Shown here piece by piece: positions 58,009 to 64,000 of a DNA stretch of 64,000 nucleotides. The DNA is from Alcanivoracaceae bacterium (GTDB taxonomy: Bacteria; Pseudomonadota; Gammaproteobacteria; Pseudomonadales; Alcanivoracaceae): the NCBI GenBank assembly GCA_029212745.1, contig JARGOL010000003.1:1-64000 (forward strand). The letters run 5' to 3'. The number at the start of each line of letters is the position of its first letter. The stretch's first letter is position 1. The notes below the pieces were generated by a model. It did no database searches, was not told the DNA's origin, and saw only the letters and a list, made by a program, of their open reading frames with translations. The translations under genes and the position numbers were made by a program.

Positions 58009-59021
58009 GGACCCATCACCTCCCTGAACGCGCCCCAGACGGTTTCCGGTGGCAGCGTGGAAAAACAGGGCGGCTGAACCGGCGCGCCCTGGTCACCGCG
58101 ATAGGTACATTGTTCCTGCACACAGGGCGCACATGGAAACGCCGCTGACAGGCTGCGGGCGCGCGCGCCCAGCACACCGGTGAGCGACGGATCGGTGGGG
58201 CCGTAAAGGGCAACGCCGGGCAATCCGGCGGCCGCGGCAAGATGGGCAAGACCCGTGTCCACAGCGACAAACCCGTCCAGCCCCTGAAGCGTTTCGATCA
58301 GTGCGCCAAGCGGCATGCGTGGCATCACGCGGGCGCCCGGATTGCCCGCAGCAATGGCCTCGGCACGCTGCTTTTCCATGTCGTCACCGTGCGGCAACAG
58401 CACCTCGTAGCCGGCCTCGGTGGCCTGCCCTGCCAGCCTGCGCCAGTAGTCCATGGGCCAGTGTTTTGTCGGCCAGGTGGTGCCATGAAAGAACACCAGC
58501 CGGTTGCCGGCGGCACTGCCATGGGCCTGCACGCCATAGTCCGGCGCGGTGTCCGGCAGGGCATAGCCCAGGGCATCGGCAAACAGTTGCCGCACCCGGC
58601 TGATGGCATGCTGCTCGCGCGGCACCGCATGGGCCACATCAAGGGCCCGCGCCGACCACCCTTCGCGGGCAGACGCCTTGTCCAGGCCATGTTTCTCGCC
58701 GCGGGCGCGACGGGTGAGGAAGGCACTCTTGATCAGCCCCTGGGCATCAATGACACGATCATACGTCTGTGCCTGCAGGCGCTCACGGAACTGGCGCCAC
58801 TCACCGGAGCGCCAGGTACGCAGGGGATGTTTGCGCCACCGTCGCAGAGCCACCGGCAGCACATCGGCTACTGCCGGATGCATTGCCGGGATGGCCTGGA
58901 AGGCTTCCTCCACCACCCAGTCAAACTGGATGCCGGGCAGCGCCTGCGCCGCATCTGTGAGTGCCGGCAGGGTATGCACGACATCGCCCATGGAGGAGGT
59001 TTTCACCAGCAGCACGCGCAT
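58005..59021 (-). CDS. waaC: LPS heptosyltransferase I
   Basis: WaaC adds the first L,D-heptose to Kdo2-lipid A from ADP-heptose. The 338-residue GT9 protein starts MRVLLVKTSSMGDVVHTLPAL, the WaaC signature, and has HGTTWPTKHWPMDYWRRLA and VDTGLAHLAAAAGLPGVALYGPT in the C-terminal half. It follows waaF by 2 bp and overlaps waaG by 4 bp. Confidence 0.96.
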   Translation of the reverse strand: MRVLLVKTSSMGDVVHTLPALTDAAQALPGIQFDWVVEEAFQAIPAMHPAVADVLPVALRRWRKHPLRTWRSGEWRQFRERLQAQTYDRVIDAQGLIKSAFLTRRARGEKHGLDKASAREGWSARALDVAHAVPREQHAISRVRQLFADALGYALPDTAPDYGVQAHGSAAGNRLVFFHGTTWPTKHWPMDYWRRLAGQATEAGYEVLLPHGDDMEKQRAEAIAAGNPGARVMPRMPLGALIETLQGLDGFVAVDTGLAHLAAAAGLPGVALYGPTDPSLTGVLGARARSLSAAFPCAPCVQEQCTYRGDQGAPVQPPCFSTLPPETVWGAFREVMGP

Positions 59022-59023
59022 GC

Positions 59024-60070
59024 TCAGTGGCCTCCCTGCAACCGCTCAAGCGCATCCAGCACGCGCCGGGGCTCCAGTGTATTGAGGCAATCCAGGTGGC
59101 CGAGCGGACATTCGCGCTCGAAGCAGGGGCTGCAGGACAGGCCCAGCCGGACCACCTCCACCTGCTCGCCCAGCGGCGGCGTGAATGCCGGCGAGGTGGA
59201 TCCATACACCGCCACCAGCGGGCGGCCGAGGGCAGCCGCGATATGCATCAAGCCGGAATCATTGGTGACAACGGCATCGGCACAGGACATCAGGTCCACA
59301 GCCTGGGCCAGGGACGTCCTGCCGGCCAGCACGTGCACATTGGCACGCGCGTCGTCGGGCACCGCATCGCGGATGGCCTCGGCCACCGGCACATCATTGC
59401 CACTGCCGAAAATCCAGACCTGGCCACCGGCGGCAATGCGCGCCGCCGCCACGGCGGCATAGTGACGTTCCGGCCAGCGCTTGGCCGGGCCGAACTCGGC
59501 GCCGGGACACAGCGCCGTTACCGGCCGGCCCTGCTGCAGCCCCTGGTCGGAAAGGGCCCGCGATACCTCGGCAGGGTCGACCTGCAGATGCGGCGCGCTG
59601 ATGTCCGCCAGCGCCGGCACCGGTGCGTCCGGCGGCAACGCCAGGGCAACAAAACGCTGCACCATCAACGGCAGTGCGTCCTTGTCCAGCAGGCGCAGGT
59701 CATTGAGCAGGCCATAACGCATTTCACCGCGCCAGCCGGTGCGCACCGGCACCCGCGCCCACCAGGGCAACAACGCGGACTTGAGGGAATTGGGCAGGAC
59801 GATGGACTGGTCGTACTGGTCACGCAACTGGCGCCCCAGGCCCCGGCGCTCGCCAAAGCGCAATTCGCCATGGGCAAAGGGCAGCGACAACGCCCGGTTG
59901 ACCTCCGGCATACGGTCGAGGATGGGGCGCGACCAGTCAGGTGCCAGGACATCAACAACACAGCCCGGGTGACGCTGGTGCAGGGCACTGAACAACGTCT
60001 GCGCCATGACCATGTCCCCGACCCAGGAAGGGCCAATGACCAGGATGCGTCGTGGCGTTGATGCAGACAT
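59024..60070 (-). CDS. waaF: LPS heptosyltransferase II
   Basis: WaaF adds the second heptose. The 348-residue GT9 protein starts MSASTPRRILVIGPSWVGDMVM and has CPGAEFGPAKRWPERHYAAV and TNDSGLMHIAAALGRPLVAVYGSTSP. Like other WaaF proteins it ends with a cysteine-rich stretch GLSCSPCFERECPLGHLDCL. A hairpin at 60090-60106 lies in the 42-bp gap after ilvE. Gene order matches Pseudomonas (ilvE upstream). Confidence 0.96.
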   Translation of the reverse strand: MSASTPRRILVIGPSWVGDMVMAQTLFSALHQRHPGCVVDVLAPDWSRPILDRMPEVNRALSLPFAHGELRFGERRGLGRQLRDQYDQSIVLPNSLKSALLPWWARVPVRTGWRGEMRYGLLNDLRLLDKDALPLMVQRFVALALPPDAPVPALADISAPHLQVDPAEVSRALSDQGLQQGRPVTALCPGAEFGPAKRWPERHYAAVAAARIAAGGQVWIFGSGNDVPVAEAIRDAVPDDARANVHVLAGRTSLAQAVDLMSCADAVVTNDSGLMHIAAALGRPLVAVYGSTSPAFTPPLGEQVEVVRLGLSCSPCFERECPLGHLDCLNTLEPRRVLDALERLQGGH

Positions 60071-60089
60071 GGACCGTCCTTTGCGCAGT

Positions 60090-60106
60090 GCCCCGCCAGG
60101 CGGGGC
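60090..60106 (-). other. GC hairpin between ilvE and waaF
   Basis: GCCCCGC (60090-60096) and GCGGGGC (60100-60106) form a 7-bp stem with a 3-nt loop. No T run follows in the minus-strand direction, so it is not a normal terminator. It could slow or partly attenuate read-through into the LPS genes, or stabilise the transcript end. Confidence 0.4.
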
Positions 60107-60112
60107 AGCGCG

Positions 60113-61036
60113 TCAGCCTACCGGGGTCAGCCAGTGGTTGTACTTGTCCAGCTTGCCACGTACGAGGTCGAAATAGATAGCCTGCAGCTTTTCGGTGATG
60201 GGGCCACGAACACCGGCACCGATGGCACGGCCATCCAGCTCACGGATCGGCGTCACTTCCGCCGCCGTGCCGGTGAAGAAGGCTTCATCGGCGATATACA
60301 CCTCATCACGGGTGATGCGCTTCTCGACAATACGGTAGCCGTTGTCTTCCGCCAGCTGGATCAGCGTCTTGCGGGTGATGCCATCCAGGCACGACGTCAG
60401 CTCCGGCGTGTAGATGATGCCGTCCTTGATGACAAAGATGTTCTCGCCACTGCCCTCGGCCACATAACCTTCCGGGTCCAGCAACAGGGCCTCGTCGGCA
60501 CCGCCGGACAGGGCCTCGTTCAGGGCCAGCATGGAATTGATGTAGTGGCCGTTGGCCTTGGCCTTGCACATGCTGATGTTGACGTGGTGACGGGTATAAC
60601 TGGAGGTGCGCACCTTGATGCCCTTCTCCAGGGCATCGGCACCCAGGTAGGCGCCCCATTCCCAGGCGGCCACCATGACATGCACCTGCAGGTTTTCCGC
60701 ACGCAGGCCCATACCCTCGCTGCCGTAAAACACCATCGGCCGCAGGTAGGCACTGGGCAGGTTGTTGTCACGCACCACCGCCAGTTGCGCCGCATCGATG
60801 TCCGCCTTGGAGAACGGCATCGGCATGTTCATGATGTGCGCAGAATTGAACAACCGCGCGGTGTGCTCGTGCAGACGGAAAATCGCCGCACCCTTGTCAG
60901 TGGGGTAGGCGCGCACGCCCTCGAACACGCCCATGCCGTAATGCAGGGTATGGGTCAGCACATGTACCTTGGCATCGCGCCAGGGCACCATTTCGCCATC
61001 AAACCAGATGACACCATCACGATCAGCCATCGACAT
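60113..61036 (-). CDS. ilvE: Branched-chain amino acid aminotransferase
   Basis: IlvE is a PLP-dependent fold IV aminotransferase for Leu, Ile and Val. The 307-residue protein has THTLHYGMGVFEGVRAY, the PLP lysine region in SMCKAKANGHYINSML and GYVAEGSGENIFV. Length fits E. coli IlvE (309). It precedes waaF by 42 bp and follows glnE by 34 bp; in Pseudomonas, ilvE and glnE also adjoin the waa cluster. Confidence 0.97.
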   Translation of the reverse strand: MSMADRDGVIWFDGEMVPWRDAKVHVLTHTLHYGMGVFEGVRAYPTDKGAAIFRLHEHTARLFNSAHIMNMPMPFSKADIDAAQLAVVRDNNLPSAYLRPMVFYGSEGMGLRAENLQVHVMVAAWEWGAYLGADALEKGIKVRTSSYTRHHVNISMCKAKANGHYINSMLALNEALSGGADEALLLDPEGYVAEGSGENIFVIKDGIIYTPELTSCLDGITRKTLIQLAEDNGYRIVEKRITRDEVYIADEAFFTGTAAEVTPIRELDGRAIGAGVRGPITEKLQAIYFDLVRGKLDKYNHWLTPVG

Positions 61037-61070
61037 GGCAACGCACTCCAGTTACACGCGGCAAGGGCCG

Positions 61071-63935
61071 CTACAGTTCAAACCAGTTTTTCCAGATGGC
61101 ACGCACACCGTCGCGCAGGTCGCTGTACTGGCCGGCTTCAACCACAGCCGGCTCCTTGCGCAGAGCCATGCGATGGGCCGCTGAGCGGTAGGCGAGGTAT
61201 GCCTCCCTGAGGAGCCCGGCATCCTGCGCCGGAATCAGTTCGAGTTCTGCCAGGGTTTCCAGCAGACGCACGTTATCCGTGACCCGGGTCAGGTCAGGGT
61301 GGCGGGAGGCCCATCTGAGAACGGCATATTGCACCATAAATTCGATATCGACGATACCTCCGGCATCCTGTTTGATGTCGAATTTGCCGGCATCACCACT
61401 GGAAAGCTGGCCCATCATGCGCTCGCGCATGGACAGCACATCCTTGCGCAACGTGGCCGGGTCCCGCTCCAGCTGCAGCAGGCCGGCACGAATCTCCTCG
61501 AAACGGCCGGCAGCGCGCGGGCATCCGGCCACGAAACGGGCCCGCACCAGGGCCTGGTGCTCCCAGGTCCAGGCCTGTTCACGCTGGTACTTGTCGAACG
61601 CGTCCAGGGAGCTGACCAGCAGGCCGGAAGCCCCGGACGGGCGCAGGCGCATGTCCACCTCATAGAGCTGGCCGCTCATGGTGCGGGTGGTCATGATATG
61701 GATGATGCGCTGGCCGAACCGGGCAAAGAACTGCTCGTTGGCGATACTCTTTTCACCGTCGGTCATGCCGTCGATGGACGCATCGTGCAGGAATACCAGA
61801 TCCAGGTCCGAGTTGTAGCCCAGTTCGATGCCGCCGAGCTTGCCGTAGCCGACCACGATAAAGTCCGGCTCGCAGGGACTGCCATCCGCCCGCACCGGCC
61901 GGCCAAACTTGGCTACCATGGGCTTCCAGGCCAGCCGCACCACTTCATTGAGGATCGATTCCGCCAGCCAGGTCAGGTAGTCACTGACTTTCATGACCGG
62001 CAGCACTTCCGCCACCTCGGACGCCGCCACACGCAGCAGGTGCGCCTGCTTGAAATTGCGCAGGCCTTCCATCTGCTGTTCCAGGTCATCCTCGGGAATA
62101 CGCAGCAGCGACTGCCTGAGCTCATCATCCAGCTCGGCACGTTTGGGCGGCGCATAAAGAGTGCCGACATCCAGCAGTTCATCCAGCAACACCGGATGCC
62201 GGGTAATACGCTCGGCAATCCAGGGGCTGGCGGCAGACAGCTTGACCAGCTGCGTCAGCGCCGAGGGGTTTTCCACCAGCAGGGCAATGTAGGCGCTGCG
62301 GCGCACCACCGCCTCGAGAAAGCCCAGCAGCCGCTCGGCGGCCACGGCGCCCTGGCCCTGGTAGCCCAGCGTCTCCAGCAATAGCGGCATGAGCCGGTCG
62401 AGGCGTTCTCGGCCGATACGCTGCATGTTCGCCACCGCGCGGCAATCCCGGAACCGCGCCAGCGCCTCCAGCACCACACCGGCATCACCCAGGCCTGCCT
62501 CGGCCAGCGCCTGTTCAGCGGCGTCACCCTGGACCGCCATCAACCAGACATCCGTGAGCGCATCGTCACCGCTGACAGCACAGGAGCGGGGCTTGTCGGG
62601 GTCGGTAATCACCTGGCTGAAATGGTACCGGACCTGTTCGCGAGCCAGGGTCAGGCGGCGCTCGAAAGACGCCCGGTCAGGCTCGCCCATGGCATAAGCC
62701 AGACGCTCCCAGCCGGCCACGTCCTCGGGCAGGCGCTGGGTCTGGCGATCGGCCACGGCCTGCAACCGGTGCTCCACGTCGCGCAGGTAGATGTAGGCAT
62801 CGCGTAATTCGTGCACCACCTCGGAAGGCAACAACCCTTCCGCTTCCAGCCGGGGCAATACCACCAGCAGACGCGGGTCACGCAGTTCCGGCACCTGGCC
62901 ACCACGGATCAGCTGGAACGCCTGGACGACAAACTCCACCTCGCGGATGCCGCCGGGCCCGAGCTTGACGTCATGCTGGATACCCTTGCGTTGCACCTCG
63001 CGCTCGATCATCGACTTCATGTCACGCAGTGATTCAAACGCGCCGTAATCGATATAGCGGCGGTAAATAAAAGGCGCGAGACGCTCGCGTAATCGCTCAC
63101 CGGCCTCGCAGTCGCCAGCGATGGGGGCCATCTTGATCAGCGCATAGCGTTCCCACTCACGTCCCTGGCTTTCGTAATAGCCTTCCATGGCGTCAAAACC
63201 CACCGCCAGGGCGCCACTCTTGCCCCACGGGCGCAGGCGCATGTCCACCCGGAACACAAAGCCATCGGCAGTGTTCTGGTCGAGCACACGAATCAACTGC
63301 TGGCCAAGACGGGTAAAGAACTGGTTGTGGGTCATGCCCTTGCGGTGATCAGGCAACTCGCCTTCATGCTCATAGGCAAAAATAAGATCGATGTCCGAGG
63401 ACAGGTTCAGCTCCCCCGCCCCCAGTTTGCCCATGGCCAGCACCACCAGCTGCACCGGTTCGCCATCCGGCCCCATGGGCATGCCTTCGCGCGCACAGGC
63501 CCAGCGGTACAGCAGCGACAGGGCCACATCGATCAACACCTTGGCCAGCAGACTCAGGTCGGCCACCGTGTCGTGGTAGGTGGCCCGCGGGGTCAGGTCA
63601 CGCCAGATCACCCGGCACATGTGGAAGTGGCGCAGGCGACGCAGCGCCGTGCCCAGCGCCGCCTCATCCTCGCAGGCCATGAGCGCCTGCTGGACGTCCG
63701 CGCGCAGGGCGTCCTCACGCAGCGGCGCGTCCAGCACGCCGCTGGCCAGCCACTCTGGCAGCGCCTGATAGCGACGCATCTGTTCGGCAACATAATCGGA
63801 ACCGGCCCAGACACGCACAAGCTCATCGGCAAGTGCATCTGGCAGGTTGCCGCCGTCATCCTGGAAACGTTGCCAACTGGTGGACAGTGACTCGCCCAGG
63901 TTGCCGGGGAGTTCACTGAAATCGGGAGACTGCAT
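61071..63935 (-). CDS. glnE: Glutamine synthetase adenylyltransferase / adenylyl-removing enzyme
   Basis: GlnE adds and removes AMP on glutamine synthetase to match nitrogen status through PII. The 954-residue protein has two nucleotidyltransferase domains. One carries GELNLSSDIDLIFAYE (about 174-189) and removes AMP; the other carries ELGYNSDLDLVFLHD (about 705-719) and adds it. Length is normal (about 950). The start overlaps the stop of the gene to its right by one base (TAATG). Confidence 0.96.
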   Translation of the reverse strand: MQSPDFSELPGNLGESLSTSWQRFQDDGGNLPDALADELVRVWAGSDYVAEQMRRYQALPEWLASGVLDAPLREDALRADVQQALMACEDEAALGTALRRLRHFHMCRVIWRDLTPRATYHDTVADLSLLAKVLIDVALSLLYRWACAREGMPMGPDGEPVQLVVLAMGKLGAGELNLSSDIDLIFAYEHEGELPDHRKGMTHNQFFTRLGQQLIRVLDQNTADGFVFRVDMRLRPWGKSGALAVGFDAMEGYYESQGREWERYALIKMAPIAGDCEAGERLRERLAPFIYRRYIDYGAFESLRDMKSMIEREVQRKGIQHDVKLGPGGIREVEFVVQAFQLIRGGQVPELRDPRLLVVLPRLEAEGLLPSEVVHELRDAYIYLRDVEHRLQAVADRQTQRLPEDVAGWERLAYAMGEPDRASFERRLTLAREQVRYHFSQVITDPDKPRSCAVSGDDALTDVWLMAVQGDAAEQALAEAGLGDAGVVLEALARFRDCRAVANMQRIGRERLDRLMPLLLETLGYQGQGAVAAERLLGFLEAVVRRSAYIALLVENPSALTQLVKLSAASPWIAERITRHPVLLDELLDVGTLYAPPKRAELDDELRQSLLRIPEDDLEQQMEGLRNFKQAHLLRVAASEVAEVLPVMKVSDYLTWLAESILNEVVRLAWKPMVAKFGRPVRADGSPCEPDFIVVGYGKLGGIELGYNSDLDLVFLHDASIDGMTDGEKSIANEQFFARFGQRIIHIMTTRTMSGQLYEVDMRLRPSGASGLLVSSLDAFDKYQREQAWTWEHQALVRARFVAGCPRAAGRFEEIRAGLLQLERDPATLRKDVLSMRERMMGQLSSGDAGKFDIKQDAGGIVDIEFMVQYAVLRWASRHPDLTRVTDNVRLLETLAELELIPAQDAGLLREAYLAYRSAAHRMALRKEPAVVEAGQYSDLRDGVRAIWKNWFEL

Positions 63936-64000
63936 TACTGATCCTGGTCGACGGGTTCTACGGTGAAGGTCATGTCATCCATGGATACGAGACGGACGCG
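63935..64000 (-). CDS. C-terminal end of an unidentified gene upstream of glnE (cut by window edge)
   Basis: The minus-strand frame reads R-V-R-L-V-S-M-D-D-M-T-F-T-V-E-P-V-D-Q-D then Gln and a TAA stop at 63935-63937, whose last base is the A of the glnE ATG. The TAATG overlap is typical of coupled genes and supports a real upstream gene. With only 21 codons visible I cannot identify it. Confidence 0.5.
   Translation of the reverse strand, partial: RVRLVSMDDMTFTVEPVDQDQ

Overview
The window is a GC-rich, gene-dense chromosomal segment from a gammaproteobacterium. I see no phage, transposon, CRISPR array, rRNA or tRNA. The backbone order (mutL, amiB, tsaE, nnrD, queG, orn, rsgA, rhdA, psd, a PilZ-like gene, fimX, serB, parC, parE, yqiA, cpdA, yqiB, nudF, thiC, tolC, waaA, hldE, waaP, waaG, waaC, waaF, ilvE, glnE) closely matches my memory of the Pseudomonas aeruginosa chromosome. 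The differences point to a relative rather than Pseudomonas itself. They are an EF-P of the lysyl-lysine type with both epm genes, a DesT/DesCB desaturase set at a new position, and a DUF6502/DUF5666 pair. An Alcanivorax-like oil or marine bacterium is a reasonable inference, but it is not proven.

Layout. 1-5.4 kb: a minus-strand operon nnrD-tsaE-amiB-mutL (mutL runs off the left edge), divergent from queG. 5.4-12.6 kb: a lipid and regulator-rich accessory block with desaturase and reductase (desB, desC) divergent from the repressor desT, a small membrane protein divergent from a GlxA-type AraC regulator, and an amidohydrolase overlapping a TetR regulator. 12.7-19.7 kb: orn, an SDR, rsgA, rhdA, psd, a YtjB-like membrane protein and serB. 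19.75-23.7 kb: fimX and its PilZ-like neighbour (type IV pilus and c-di-GMP). 23.9-26.4 kb: epmB, efp and epmA, the complete core EF-P lysylation set. 26.5-35.1 kb: a second accessory block with an alpha/beta hydrolase, two tandem membrane proteins combining a zinc ribbon with duplicated pilin-like domains, a thiolase, the DUF6502-DUF5666 operon and an APC transporter.

35.1-44 kb: a minus-strand run thiC-nudF-yqiB-cpdA-yqiA-parE-parC. 44-52.4 kb: tolC, waaA, an FAD oxidoreductase/aldo-keto reductase/galE chain, hldE and an LpxL-type acyltransferase. 52.4-63.9 kb: a tightly overlapping minus-strand LPS-core operon read as glnE, ilvE, waaF, waaC, waaG, waaP, a GT2 enzyme, a double LPS-kinase protein and a GT-C membrane glycosyltransferase. 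Together with hldE, galE, waaA and lpxL, this region makes and decorates lipid A and inner core.

The most unusual items are the pilin-derived zinc-ribbon pair (27.6-29.9 kb), the probably leaderless, palindrome-controlled DUF6502-DUF5666 operon (31.28-33.73 kb), the two-repeat AraC-type control region at 9.05-9.09 kb and the double-kinase LPS protein (53.8-55.2 kb).
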